Shown: positions 1-7,897 of the stretch, one piece after another | How the letters are laid out: every line of letters starts with the position of its first letter | How positions within the stretch are numbered: the first letter of the stretch is position 1 | Source of the DNA: JBBIOI01 sp037443425 | GTDB taxonomy: Bacteria; Desulfobacterota; BSN033; UBA1163 | Length of the DNA: 64,000 bases | Reading direction: 5' to 3' | Assembly (NCBI GenBank): GCA_037443425.1 | Contig: JBBIOI010000001.1 | Location: forward strand, 34,986-98,985 | The notes under the pieces: model-generated | What the model was told of the DNA's origin: nothing | What the model saw: the letters and a program-made list of their open reading frames with translations, nothing else | The model's database searches: none | Program-made: the position numbers and the translations under genes

Positions 1-306
1 CTTTTCACGAATCTCTTTTTTCGACCTTTCAATAGTATCTCTGGTATCGATCTCAAATGCATGACACTTCTCCTCATCACAGACAACTGCTACCTTTCCG
101 AAAACATCCTTCTCCAAAAGGTTTGAAAGACTATGAACAGGATTCGTGGAGGCAAGGAGAGTCTTTTTTCCCTTTTTTGCAGACCAAAGGGCAGTAGCTC
201 CAGCCATAACAGTTTTCCCAACACCACCTTTCCCTCCAAAAAAGACATATTTGAGGTTGGGGTGATCTTCAAAAAATTTGATCATATTAATCTTAATCTG
301 ATTCAT
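1..306 (-). CDS. ArsA/Get3-type anion-transporting ATPase, copy 1 (C-terminus beyond window)
   Basis: This is the N-terminal 102 codons of an ArsA/Get3-family P-loop ATPase; the rest lies off the left edge. The start ATG at 306 gives MNQIKINMIKFFEDHPNL, then a beta strand (YVFFGG) into the deviant Walker A GGKGGVGKT. Such ATPases hydrolyse ATP as dimers to drive conformational change or cargo transfer in the cytoplasm. A second family member ends 29 bp upstream, so the two are co-transcribed tandem paralogues, probably forming a hetero- or pseudo-dimer (inference). The region after the P-loop (LLASTNPVHSL) matches the switch I position of the family. No arsR, arsB or arsenic-efflux gene is nearby, so an arsenite role is not supported. 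Family certain; substrate unknown. Confidence 0.85.
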   Translation of the reverse strand, partial: MNQIKINMIKFFEDHPNLKYVFFGGKGGVGKTVMAGATALWSAKKGKKTLLASTNPVHSLSNLLEKDVFGKVAVVCDEEKCHAFEIDTRDTIERSKKEIREK

Positions 307-334
307 TTCTAATTCCCCAAGTTTTATTAAAATC

Positions 335-1312
335 CTAAAACTCTCCAAACATCGCCCTGGCCATTTTTTCAATCATCTGAAGACCTGTAATATCCCGCTC
401 CATCTCAGGGATAGATGCTAAAATCTGATTGCTAAAAGTCGCCTCTATCACCTTTAAATAATGTTCCTGCATCTCAATACGATTTTTTAAATATTCAGGT
501 ATATTTTGGTTTTTCAATTCAGGAGGAATTACTCGATTGATAATATAACCGCTCAGGGGGACATCAAATTTAGCAAAGAGTTGGGCTGCCTTGACTGTAT
601 CTTTAATAACCATCTCTTCAGGGGTAACGACAAAGAAAAATGCTGTCTTCTTTTTGTCAGTTAGGATACTTGAAGATTTATTTATCCTTTCCTTAATATA
701 AAGGAGTTCATTAAGGATTGCATCTTCTTCAAGTTCCTTCTCCCTGCGGATTACAGCAGCTACATGGTCATATTCTCTCATCTGTTCACGTAATCCTGTT
801 ATTTTATCGATCCATGCATCATAAACCGATGCCATGCTTAAATAGTAGAGTGCGTGTCCTAAAGGAACTAAGTCATAGATGTAGTAGTCGTAGCCACCTT
901 TTACAACAATATCTACGACCTCATCAAAGATTGCACTCTCCTCCATTGCAGGTTCTGCAGAAGCAGCAGAGATATAACTTTCAATCTCCTCAGGAATCTT
1001 ATCCATTCCATACATATCAAGGATCTTCTGCCTAATCTCCTGCTGATACTCTTTTACCCTCTTGTCAGCATCGATCTCCTGGGCATAGAGGTTAGGAATG
1101 ATCTCTGTAGGCCCTTTTCCAAAAATATCCCTTTCAAAAATATCGCTAAGGGATGCTTGTGGATCTACAGAAAAAACAAGAACTTTTTTGCCTTTTTTGG
1201 CTAAATAATAAGCTGTTGCAGCAGAAAAGGTGGTCTTTCCTAAACCCCCTTTCCCTCCAAACATGATGTATCTTCTTTCAGGAAATTTCTCAAATATATC
1301 TGCTAATGAAAT
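335..1312 (-). CDS. ArsA/Get3-type ATPase, copy 2, probable AUU start
   Basis: 325-residue ArsA/Get3-type ATPase with deviant Walker A GGKGGLGKTT and a switch I-like VFSVDPQASLSD. A YDLVPLGHALYYL segment stands where the family has DTAPTGHTLR, so switch II is divergent. The first in-frame ATG (1264) would begin two residues before the P-loop and remove its leading beta strand. Reading upstream restores a stretch ending RRYIMFGG, aligned with copy 1, and an in-frame TAG sits just before an ATT codon at 1312. AAAGGGGGG lies six bases upstream of that ATT, a good SD. I therefore place the start at AUU, a rare codon known mainly from infC. It is followed 29 bp later by copy 1 and preceded by a small conserved-looking gene and cstA. 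Cargo unknown. Confidence 0.85.
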   Translation of the reverse strand: MSLADIFEKFPERRYIMFGGKGGLGKTTFSAATAYYLAKKGKKVLVFSVDPQASLSDIFERDIFGKGPTEIIPNLYAQEIDADKRVKEYQQEIRQKILDMYGMDKIPEEIESYISAASAEPAMEESAIFDEVVDIVVKGGYDYYIYDLVPLGHALYYLSMASVYDAWIDKITGLREQMREYDHVAAVIRREKELEEDAILNELLYIKERINKSSSILTDKKKTAFFFVVTPEEMVIKDTVKAAQLFAKFDVPLSGYIINRVIPPELKNQNIPEYLKNRIEMQEHYLKVIEATFSNQILASIPEMERDITGLQMIEKMARAMFGEF

Positions 1313-1400
1313 CTAAATCCCCCCTTTCTCGATCAATGGGCTACTTGAGTTATTCGGGTTTGTAGAGTTAAGAGATTTTTTAGAAACCTTTGGTGGTCTT

Positions 1401-1676
1401 TCAGGCTAAAGCATCCGTCAGGTCTTTTTCCCTCAACATCCTCCTCTTCCATGTAGATATTTGAGGAACAACATATGGGAGTAGTCTTAAAGAATAATAT
1501 GGTGGTAAAATTGGTACACCAAGCATATCTCCCATCGTGATGAGGATAAAGAGGTGTTCCATGCTTGCACGAGTCTTTAACGCAAAGCGAGCAGAGTCAT
1601 GGGCTGCAACACCATAGACAAACTCTTTTACTGCCTGGAAAAATCCTCCTTTCTTTTTCTTTTCTTCCTCTGGCAT
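1401..1676 (-). CDS. 91-residue conserved-looking protein of the cstA-ArsA operon
   Basis: Small protein of 91 residues with a highly charged start (MPEEEKKKKGG) and a mildly hydrophobic middle containing HDSARFALKTRASMEHL and GDMLGVPILPPYYSLRLLPYV. It ends with a basic helix. The ATG at 1676 is preferred over an ATG 11 codons upstream because GAGGAGA sits the right distance before it. The hydrophobic stretches are broken by Pro and Gly, so it is not a clear transmembrane protein; it may associate with membrane or with the ATPases. It lies between cstA and the two ArsA-like genes on the same strand. From memory, similar proteins accompany ArsA-like pairs in Desulfobacterota, but I cannot name a family. 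Function unknown; a partner or substrate of the ATPases is possible. Confidence 0.75.
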   Translation of the reverse strand: MPEEEKKKKGGFFQAVKEFVYGVAAHDSARFALKTRASMEHLFILITMGDMLGVPILPPYYSLRLLPYVVPQISTWKRRMLREKDLTDALA

Positions 1677-1719
1677 AAGAATCTCTCCTCTTATTAATAG
1701 TTTAATCAAACATCTTTTG

Positions 1720-1747
1720 GTAGGGAACGGATTAAACCGTTCCCTAC
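1720..1747 (-). other. Perfect 11-bp intercistronic hairpin after cstA
   Basis: GTAGGGAACGG (1720-1730) and CCGTTCCCTAC (1737-1747) form an uninterrupted stem with a six-base loop, 13 bp after the cstA stop. No U-run follows on the minus strand, so it is unlikely to be an efficient terminator. It more likely stabilises the cstA mRNA 3' end or marks a processing point before the downstream genes. Confidence 0.6.
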
Positions 1748-1760
1748 TATAAAGTAATTA

Positions 1761-3446
1761 CTATGCCTTTGCTGGAGCTATCTCAACTTTTACTGCTCGA
1801 TATCTACTGAATGCCTTTAAACCTTCTACTGCAAGTATTATAGCAGCGATCACAAGGAAGAATCCAACCAGTCCCATCAGGGTGTTCCCAACCAATGCCT
1901 CCCCTTTTACCGCCCCCGTAAAAACCTTCTGGAGCAATCCATAGGAGGTATAAAGAAGTGCAGCAATTGTTGTTACCAGCATAAAGATCATGGGAAGCAG
2001 TGACCAGGCATAATTCTTACCTTCTGACATCAACCATGCTGTGATAAGCATTAATGCCAGAGATGCCATTAATTGATTTGCTCCACCGAAAAGAACCCAG
2101 AGATATTGCCACCACCCTGTGAAAACAAGTATCAGTCCGAGAATACTTGCGATGAAGGTTCCTACATGTGCATTTTTAAAAATTGGACTTACATCGCTTA
2201 ACAATTCAGAGGTTGCAATCCTCATGAATCGAATGACTAATTGTAGTATTGTCACTGCCAGAAAAATCATCATTACGCTACCATAGGTTGTTCCAAGGTT
2301 AAGTGGAAGCCCGAGGGCATTTAAGAATTTTCCCACCCCTGCAGCAAATACTCCGGCTGGGCCTTTGGCAATCGCAGCTGCATATTCACTTGAAGAGGCA
2401 AAAACCGCACCAGCTGTTATTAAAGCGAATAAGGCCAGCATCATCTCTACAAACATTACTCCACCTCCTACTGGCCGTGCATCGGTTTCATATTCTAATT
2501 GGCGAGCTGTCCCTGAACTCGAAACAAGGCTGTGCCACCCTGAAATGGCTCCGCATGCTATTGTAACAAACATAATGGGCCAGATGGGACCAATCTTGAT
2601 AGTAAAGGAACTGAAAGCAGGCAGAGTTAAATTAGGGTGTAGCACAAATACTCCAATGATTCCGAAAAATAATCCTAATAACACAACATAGGAGGCGACG
2701 TAATTGATTGGTAGGGCAAATCTCCATATTGGCAGAACTGCAGCAAAGTAACAGAAGACAAATGTGGCTATCCCCCATAAGACCCTGCTATTAGCGAGGC
2801 TATCACCAATGATCTTATTTGAAGGCGCTGCTGTTCCAACCCAGATTCCAAAAAGTGTAATCACCACTGTTATAACTGTGGTTAAAATAATATCTTTCTT
2901 CCATCTGTATATCATCTGCCCTGCAAGAATGCCCGATCCAGTCATAAATAGCCATGCCATAGGTGAACCTTTCAAACCGATAGCTGTATTTACCACCACG
3001 GCTCCAAATGCCCCAGCTATTAAGAGTAAATAGAAATAAATGAATGCAAGTAGAATAATCCTTGCCTTAGGTGAGATCAATTTATGACTGAGACCTCCCA
3101 TTGAAGCCCCATCATGCCTCATAGCAGCCATGGCACTCGAGTAGTCCTGAACCCACCCAATGAATAATGTCCCAAGAAGTATCCAAACTAATGCAGGTAA
3201 CCAGCCCCATTGAAGTGCAATGATAGGACCAAGAATGGGTCCTGCGCCTGCAATTGATTTGAATTGGTAGCCAAATAGGATATTTCGGCTTGTAGGCATA
3301 AACTCCACACCATCCATGTACATCCTGGCTGGAGTTACCCTCTTGGGATCAGCCTTTATTATCTTTGTATCTATATACTTTGCATAGAGTCTATAACCAA
3401 TAAAAAATACTATAAAGCCTAAAATTAAGACATATATTGAATTCAT
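1761..3446 (-). CDS. cstA: CstA-family carbon starvation / pyruvate or peptide transporter
   Basis: Polytopic inner-membrane protein of 561 residues of the CstA/BtsT family, whose characterised members import pyruvate or peptides. The N-terminus has a long helix (YVLILGFIVFFIGYRLY), then the family block GPILGPIIALQWGW, a WVQDYSSAMAAMRHDG loop and many further helices. It is shorter than the roughly 700-residue enterobacterial CstA, lacking part of the C-terminal region, as in other shorter CstA homologues. I start it at the ATG at 3446, which follows AAAAGGAGGTGA; the 19 codons upstream carry no support. A strong-SD mini-ORF precedes it, and a stable hairpin follows it. Downstream co-directional genes are the small protein and two ArsA-like ATPases. 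Substrate is inference from family. Confidence 0.9.
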   Translation of the reverse strand: MNSIYVLILGFIVFFIGYRLYAKYIDTKIIKADPKRVTPARMYMDGVEFMPTSRNILFGYQFKSIAGAGPILGPIIALQWGWLPALVWILLGTLFIGWVQDYSSAMAAMRHDGASMGGLSHKLISPKARIILLAFIYFYLLLIAGAFGAVVVNTAIGLKGSPMAWLFMTGSGILAGQMIYRWKKDIILTTVITVVITLFGIWVGTAAPSNKIIGDSLANSRVLWGIATFVFCYFAAVLPIWRFALPINYVASYVVLLGLFFGIIGVFVLHPNLTLPAFSSFTIKIGPIWPIMFVTIACGAISGWHSLVSSSGTARQLEYETDARPVGGGVMFVEMMLALFALITAGAVFASSSEYAAAIAKGPAGVFAAGVGKFLNALGLPLNLGTTYGSVMMIFLAVTILQLVIRFMRIATSELLSDVSPIFKNAHVGTFIASILGLILVFTGWWQYLWVLFGGANQLMASLALMLITAWLMSEGKNYAWSLLPMIFMLVTTIAALLYTSYGLLQKVFTGAVKGEALVGNTLMGLVGFFLVIAAIILAVEGLKAFSRYRAVKVEIAPAKA

Positions 3447-3508
3447 AATTTTCACCTCCTTTTTAAAACAAGAAAACCACCCAAAATTTATAAAATCCTC
3501 CAAATTTT

Positions 3509-3538
3509 TTATTCCATTATATCAAAAACCTTTGACAC
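3509..3538 (-). other. Nine-codon leader mini-ORF upstream of cstA
   Basis: A GTG at 3538 opens a reading frame MSKVFDIME ending in TAA. It is preceded by AAAGGAGGTGA (plus-strand 3543-3553), a near-perfect SD at seven-base spacing, far better than chance. It lies 60 bp before the cstA start. It may be a regulatory leader peptide or a ribosome standby site; translation is not demonstrated. Confidence 0.4.
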
Positions 3539-3591
3539 CTCTTCACCTCCTTTAAATGCTTTATTTCTTAAATCTTTATTAAATTCAGAGT

Positions 3592-3771
3592 TTACTCAAA
3601 ACAACCCAATTGACACTGGCTAATTTTTATCTTCATCTCGTTTAGAACTTTTGTCAACTCTTTTTTTGGTATGTTAAATTCATCTGCAATTTTAAAGCAG
3701 GTAGCACATGGAATCTTTCCATTCTTTACGTTTTTAAGAATTACATCTTCTAACTCTTTTCGATTAAACAT
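3592..3771 (-). CDS. 59-residue Cys-containing HTH-like protein
   Basis: Short gene starting with ATG at 3771, three bases after the stop of the LeuA-domain gene. The 59-residue product has a basic helical start, a PCATCFKIADEF segment, PKKELTKVLNEMKIKI resembling a helix-turn-helix second half, and a C-terminal CQLGCF. Four cysteines in two CxxC/CxxxC pairs could bind a metal or Fe-S cluster. The two-helix layout (a residue run like FKIADEFNIPKKELTKVLNEM) is typical of small winged-helix DNA-binding folds, so a metal-responsive regulator is one possibility. Coupling to the LeuA-domain gene suggests related function. I cannot assign a family with certainty. Confidence 0.65.
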   Translation of the reverse strand: MFNRKELEDVILKNVKNGKIPCATCFKIADEFNIPKKELTKVLNEMKIKISQCQLGCFE

Positions 3772-3774
3772 TCA

Positions 3775-4233
3775 TTAACCTCCTTTTGCCTGTTTTGATA
3801 TGTAGATGCCATATTCAAATCCATCTACAAGTGCCATAAAAGAGGCTTTGCATATATTTTCAGAAAAGGCTTTAACCCTCCATGCCTCTTTTCCATTTGT
3901 AAATAAAATCTCTACCTCAACACGAGCTGCGGTTCCTGCTCCAGGGTCGAATATCCTTGAACTAAAATCAATCAATTTTATTTGATCGACATCCGGAAAA
4001 AGTGACTTTAGAGATTTTTTTAAAACCTTTGCAAGGGCATCAACAGGACCAACTCCAGTATCTGCCTCGTGCATCTCTTTACCATTCGCCCTAAGCATAA
4101 TAGTAGCCTCAGGTCTTTCTCCATCATCAATCAATCTATAATTTCCTATAATTTCAAAGTGAGGCTTATAATCTGACATAGATCTTAAAAGATTCAAAAT
4201 CTTTGTAGCATCCTTTATCTTCTCTTCAATCAA
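3775..4233 (-). CDS. Stand-alone LeuA allosteric (dimer) domain protein, TTG start
   Basis: 152-residue protein matching the C-terminal regulatory domain of isopropylmalate/citramalate synthases (LeuA_dimer), including the hallmark ADTGVGPVDALAKVLKKSL and a final strand with ARVEVEILFTNGKEAWRV. No HMGL catalytic barrel is attached or adjacent. The frame stays open to an ATG at 4356, but that upstream part runs through a consensus promoter and into a MITE-like repeat, so it is not coding. A TTG at 4233 is preceded by AAAGGGGAGG at eight-base spacing and is the likely start. The domain normally binds leucine or isoleucine as feedback inhibitor; here it may work as a free ligand sensor or as a detached subunit of a synthase elsewhere (inference). 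The 59-residue Cys protein follows after three bases. Confidence 0.85.
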   Translation of the reverse strand: MIEEKIKDATKILNLLRSMSDYKPHFEIIGNYRLIDDGERPEATIMLRANGKEMHEADTGVGPVDALAKVLKKSLKSLFPDVDQIKLIDFSSRIFDPGAGTAARVEVEILFTNGKEAWRVKAFSENICKASFMALVDGFEYGIYISKQAKGG

Positions 4234-4270
4234 GCCTTTATCCTCCCCTTTAAAGAGAAAATCTATATCT

Positions 4271-4299
4271 ATTAAATTATTATTTATAAGGTTTGTCAA
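4271..4299 (-). promoter_or_regulatory. Sigma-70-type promoter for the LeuA-domain operon
   Basis: On the minus strand TTGACA (4299-4294) and TTTAAT (4276-4271) are separated by 17 bases, a near-consensus pair. It lies inside the open frame upstream of the TTG start at 4233, which is strong evidence that the longer reading is wrong. Confidence 0.75.
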
Positions 4300-4316
4300 G
4301 AAAAATAAACGATACC

Positions 4317-4529
4317 TCTGAAAAAGTCTTTGAAAGACTGGGGAGATAGGGTTCAAAACCCTTCGAATGCGGGCTTTTAATGTTTAAATTGCTAACAATC
4401 GCTTAAGAAAACCGCTATTAATTTAAGGGGGTTAATCAATAGTGCTAATCTATAAAAAAAGGTATCCGCTCGAAGGCTTTTTCACCCCACCTCCCCATTT
4501 ATGAAAGAATTTTTAAATAGTTTTTCAGA
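4317..4529. repeat. MITE-like element, full copy (about 213 bp)
   Basis: The ends are inverted: TCTGAAAAAGTCTTTGAAAGAC...GGGGAG at the left, and a reverse-complementary CTCCCC...TTTTTCAGA at the right. No open frame spans it. The left half recurs at 26826-26925 and, truncated, at 18406-18450; the right half recurs at 46629-46714. Terminal inverted repeats plus dispersed halves suggest a non-autonomous transposon-like element, but no target duplication was confirmed. Confidence 0.65.
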
Positions 4530-4613
4530 TGTCTCTAAACAGAGCTCTGAAAAACTTATTGACTTTCTGCAATGAGATTGTGTTGTAACTCTACATAAGA
4601 ATGAAACCAAATA

Positions 4614-4697
4614 CGGCAAGGGACAAGCAATTGCCCTACGGAATAAATCATTAATAAATTATTAATTTCTCGTAGGGGAAGCTCTTGTGGCTTGCCG
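4614..4697. repeat. 84-bp imperfect palindrome
   Basis: CGGCAAGGGACAAGC...CCCTACG at the left is matched by CGTAGGGG...GCTTGCCG at the right, around an AT-rich centre of TTAATAA motifs. Its arms resemble GTAGGGG/GTTGCC palindromes that I recall in many environmental bacterial genomes. It lies in the 536-bp gene-free stretch 4357-4892, together with the MITE-like copy and a fragment (about 4751-4790) resembling the left end of the 18.2-kb palindrome. Confidence 0.65.
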
Positions 4698-4872
4698 AAC
4701 CCTTATTAATATATCTTTTATTTTATGATCTCATTAATAAATAACAATAACCCTACCTTGCCTCCCCTTATCTTACATCGCAATGACTTTAATTAAGATG
4801 TGGTTGTGAGATGGCAAAAGATCTCAAATTTTTTTCTTGACAAATTTTTTATAAATGTTAAATTTTTCACAA

Positions 4873-4885
4873 TATAATATGAGGG
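4873..4885 (+). promoter_or_regulatory. Perfect -10 hexamer and SD before the molybdoenzyme operon
   Basis: TATAAT at 4873-4878 is followed by GAGGG at 4881-4885 and the ATG at 4893. A TTGACA lies at 4837-4842, too far (30 bases) to pair with it. Either the leader is extremely short or another -10 (around 4858-4863) serves the TTGACA. The promoter is therefore plausible but not resolved. Confidence 0.4.
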
Positions 4886-4892
4886 TTATAAA

Positions 4893-7190
4893 ATGGAAAA
4901 CAAAAAAATAACTCGTAGAAAATTTCTTAAGTTATCAGGTCTTGCAGGGGCAATAATTGGAACCAGTCAATTCAGATGTCAAGTCTCTGACTCTATTACA
5001 TCACCTAATTATCAAAAAAATCTCTTAGATGAGAAATGGATCGCTACCTCTTGCTTAAATTGTGCATCTCGCTGTGGTATTCGAGTAAAGGTTTCGAATG
5101 GAAGAGCTGTTAATATTACTGGAAATTTATATTCAAGGGTATCTGAAGGAAAGATCTGTCCCCGTTCGTATATTGGTCTACAGGTCCTATATGATTCGGA
5201 TCGTATAAAAACTCCCTTAAAGAGAACAGTTGCTGAAAAAGGCAGAGAAATCGATCCAAAATGGATTCCTATAACCTGGGATCAAGCATTGGATGAAATC
5301 TTAAAACGCTTAAGAAGCCTAAGAGAAGATGAAGAACCTTATAAGCTAATAATCTTTTATGGATTAAATTCAGTTAGCACCGAAGATATTATTTATAGAT
5401 TCGCAGATGCCTTTGGTACACCAAATATAATCTCTTCAGATGGACTCGATATAGAAACTGAAAAAGCTGGCAATTGGATGGCAGATGGTAATTATACAAA
5501 TACTGCATACGATTTGGACAACACAAATTACATTTTAGCCTTCGGTGCTGATATACTTGAATCATCTAAGCCACTTTCTCGTTTTTTACGTAAATGGGGA
5601 AAATTCAGAAGAGAAAAGCCAAATAGAACAAAAGTAATAGTAATTAACCCGAGATATTCATTGACTGCTTCTAAAGCCGATGAGTGGATACCTATTAGCC
5701 CTGGTACCGATGGAGCATTAGCCTTAGGCATTGCCAATGTGATAATAAGTGAAGAACTCTATGATAATAATTTTGTTAAAAACTTCACTGAAGGCTTTGA
5801 GACTTATAAGAAATTGATTTTGGATAAGTATGATCCAGAATCTGTTTCAAAAATTACTGGAATAGATGGAGACACAATAATTCGAATCAGTAGAGAATTT
5901 GCTAAAACCAAACCCTCTATTGCTATTAGAGGAAAAGAATCTATAGATTGGCCTAATGGATCGTTTACAAGTTATGCTATATACTGCCTTAATGCACTTG
6001 TGGGAAGTATAGATACCCCTGGGGGAGTAATCTATCAGGAATATCCTGAATATAAAGCAATGCCAAAAATTATTGAGGATGAAATATCAAAAAAAGGGAA
6101 GCTAAAACCAACTATTGATATGAGAAAAACTGATAAATTTCCTCTTGCCAGGACAGTTACAAATCAAGTCCCTGAATCGATACTAAAAAATTCTCCTTAC
6201 CCAATAGAATTAGCCATTGGTTTTAATTGCAATTTTAATATGCAAGCACCATCTCCTGAGCGATGGGATAAGGCTTTAAGTAAAATTCCATATTATGTCC
6301 ATGTTTCTCCTTTTATCAGTGAAATGGCACTTTATGCTGATATTGTATTACCATCTACTACATTTTTAGAAGAATGGGGTTATGAACACTCCCCGCCTGG
6401 GTCTGGTTTTCCAGAAGTAAGGATAAAGCAGCCAGTAGTTGCTCCTTTAGGTCAATCCCGTTCTGCTATAGATATTATTTTTGAAATTTCGAGAAGACTT
6501 AAAGGTTCTGTTTCCCAATCATTTAAAAATTTAGCCGAGGATTCTAAGGGGTTTGTTAAATATAGAACAGAAAATCTCATCTCATGGAAAGATTTTTTGG
6601 AAAAGGGTGTATGGGTTGGAAATCATTATGAATACAAGAAATACGATCGAATCTTTAAAACACCATCCCGAAAATTTGAATTCCTTTCAGGAAACCATAA
6701 GTCAATGGTCAATAAAATAAATAAAAGAGAAATAGAAAAATCAAACTTTCTCCCCCATTATCAAGAAGTAAGATACTTAGGAGAGAAAGAAAAATATCCT
6801 TTTATTCTTCTGCCATATCAACCATTAATGGTTATTGAGAATGGGAGTCAGAATTACCCGTGGGCTCAGGAGATATTCTTACCAATGTGTGGGGTTGGAT
6901 GGGAGACCCTTGTCGAAATTAACAGCGAAGTTGGAAAAAACTTAAATCTGAAAGATGGTCAGATGGTCTGGATTGAATCCCCATTCAAGAAGATAAAGGT
7001 AAAGATAAAACTCTCTGAAGGGATCCATCCAGAAATTCTCGCTATACCTATTGGACAGGGACACTATTCCTATGGAAAATGGCAGAAAGGAATCGGAGTC
7101 AATCCAAATGAGATTATTGGCATTGATTATGATGCGATAAGTGGGCAGACATCTTTTTTTAATACAAGGGTTAAAGTTTATAAGGCATAA
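4893..7190 (+). CDS. Tat-exported molybdopterin oxidoreductase, DMSO-reductase family catalytic subunit
   Basis: 765-residue member of the Mo/W-bisPGD family, nearest in architecture to polysulfide/thiosulfate reductase-type catalytic subunits. Residues 8-20 form a twin-arginine signal (TRRKFLKLSGLAG), so it should be exported folded. Cys54, 57, 61 and 89 fit the CxxC-x3-C-x27-C ligand set of the proximal [4Fe-4S] cluster. The segment FGADILESSKP places Ser224 where formate dehydrogenases and nitrate reductases have Sec or Cys, suggesting serine (or no protein) ligation of the metal; this alignment is by eye. The C-terminal molybdopterin-dinucleotide domain (from about residue 640) is present with a PIGQGHYSYG segment. 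It is first of five co-directional genes forming a membrane complex, and Moco genes follow nearby. Substrate unknown: S, As, Se or N oxyanions, or quinone-linked activity, are all possible. Confidence 0.9.
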   Translation: MENKKITRRKFLKLSGLAGAIIGTSQFRCQVSDSITSPNYQKNLLDEKWIATSCLNCASRCGIRVKVSNGRAVNITGNLYSRVSEGKICPRSYIGLQVLYDSDRIKTPLKRTVAEKGREIDPKWIPITWDQALDEILKRLRSLREDEEPYKLIIFYGLNSVSTEDIIYRFADAFGTPNIISSDGLDIETEKAGNWMADGNYTNTAYDLDNTNYILAFGADILESSKPLSRFLRKWGKFRREKPNRTKVIVINPRYSLTASKADEWIPISPGTDGALALGIANVIISEELYDNNFVKNFTEGFETYKKLILDKYDPESVSKITGIDGDTIIRISREFAKTKPSIAIRGKESIDWPNGSFTSYAIYCLNALVGSIDTPGGVIYQEYPEYKAMPKIIEDEISKKGKLKPTIDMRKTDKFPLARTVTNQVPESILKNSPYPIELAIGFNCNFNMQAPSPERWDKALSKIPYYVHVSPFISEMALYADIVLPSTTFLEEWGYEHSPPGSGFPEVRIKQPVVAPLGQSRSAIDIIFEISRRLKGSVSQSFKNLAEDSKGFVKYRTENLISWKDFLEKGVWVGNHYEYKKYDRIFKTPSRKFEFLSGNHKSMVNKINKREIEKSNFLPHYQEVRYLGEKEKYPFILLPYQPLMVIENGSQNYPWAQEIFLPMCGVGWETLVEINSEVGKNLNLKDGQMVWIESPFKKIKVKIKLSEGIHPEILAIPIGQGHYSYGKWQKGIGVNPNEIIGIDYDAISGQTSFFNTRVKVYKA

Positions 7191-7201
7191 AAGAGGATGA
7201 A

Positions 7202-7888
7202 ATGCCAAGATGGGGAATGGTAATCGATCTCGATAAATGTGTGGGATGTCAGGCTTGCATAGTTTCGTGCAAAATGGAGAACAACGTACCTCATGGTTCG
7301 CCTGAAGAACAAAGACTTAAAAGAGAGATAAACTGGCATAAGATGATTGCTGTAACAAAAGGAAAGTATCCTCATGTCAGAACTGAATTGATTCCTATGC
7401 CATGTATGCATTGTGATCATCCGCCATGTGTAACGGTTTGTCCAGCCAAGGCGACCTTCCGAAGAGACGATGGCATTATTATGCAATATTTTCGAAGATG
7501 TATTGGATGTAAATACTGTATTGTCGCCTGCCCTTACGGAGCAAGAAGTTTTAATTTCAAAGAACACGTCTCAAAACCATATCATAGAAATGATGAGCCA
7601 CCAGATCGCAAATCCTGGGAACCATGGCCTTTCCCAACAAGAACACAAGGTGTTGTAGAGAAATGCACATTCTGTTTCCATAGAATTGATAAAGGAATAA
7701 AAGAAGGGAAAAAGATTGGAGTAGATGTTGTTCCTGCATGTGTCGAGGCCTGTCCTTCTCATGCAAGGTTTTTTGGTGATTTGGATGACCCTAAAAGCGA
7801 GGTATCAAAACTCTTGGCCTCGCGAAGCTCGTTTAGGCTCAGAGAAGAACTCGGTACTCAACCAAAGGTTATATATCTTACTCGTTGA
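7202..7888 (+). CDS. Four-cluster ferredoxin-type electron-transfer subunit (PsrB/NrfC/DmsB-like)
   Basis: 228-residue protein with 16 cysteines arranged for four [4Fe-4S] clusters: Cys13-16-19-23, 68-71-76-80, 100-103-106-110 and 155-158-180-184. This is the electron-conducting subunit that links the Mo catalytic protein to the NrfD membrane subunit in DmsABC/PsrABC-type complexes. It has no signal peptide, as usual, and would be carried across the membrane with the Tat-dependent catalytic subunit (family knowledge). It starts 11 bp after the catalytic gene and ends 9 bp before the nrfD-like gene, with AGAGGATGAA before its ATG as SD. All cluster ligands look intact, so it should be functional. 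Confidence 0.93.
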   Translation: MPRWGMVIDLDKCVGCQACIVSCKMENNVPHGSPEEQRLKREINWHKMIAVTKGKYPHVRTELIPMPCMHCDHPPCVTVCPAKATFRRDDGIIMQYFRRCIGCKYCIVACPYGARSFNFKEHVSKPYHRNDEPPDRKSWEPWPFPTRTQGVVEKCTFCFHRIDKGIKEGKKIGVDVVPACVEACPSHARFFGDLDDPKSEVSKLLASRSSFRLREELGTQPKVIYLTR

Positions 7889-7897
7889 GGAAATAAA

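Noticed and set aside
1..1312. Arsenite efflux operon
   Set aside because: ArsA-like ATPases are present but arsB, arsR, arsC and arsD are not.
2303..3033. Three open frames on the plus strand opposite cstA
   Set aside because: Antisense shadows of cstA with no SD or domain.
4234..4356. N-terminal 41 codons of the LeuA-domain frame
   Set aside because: They cover a TTGACA-17-TTTAAT promoter and a MITE end, and the TTG at 4233 has a strong SD.
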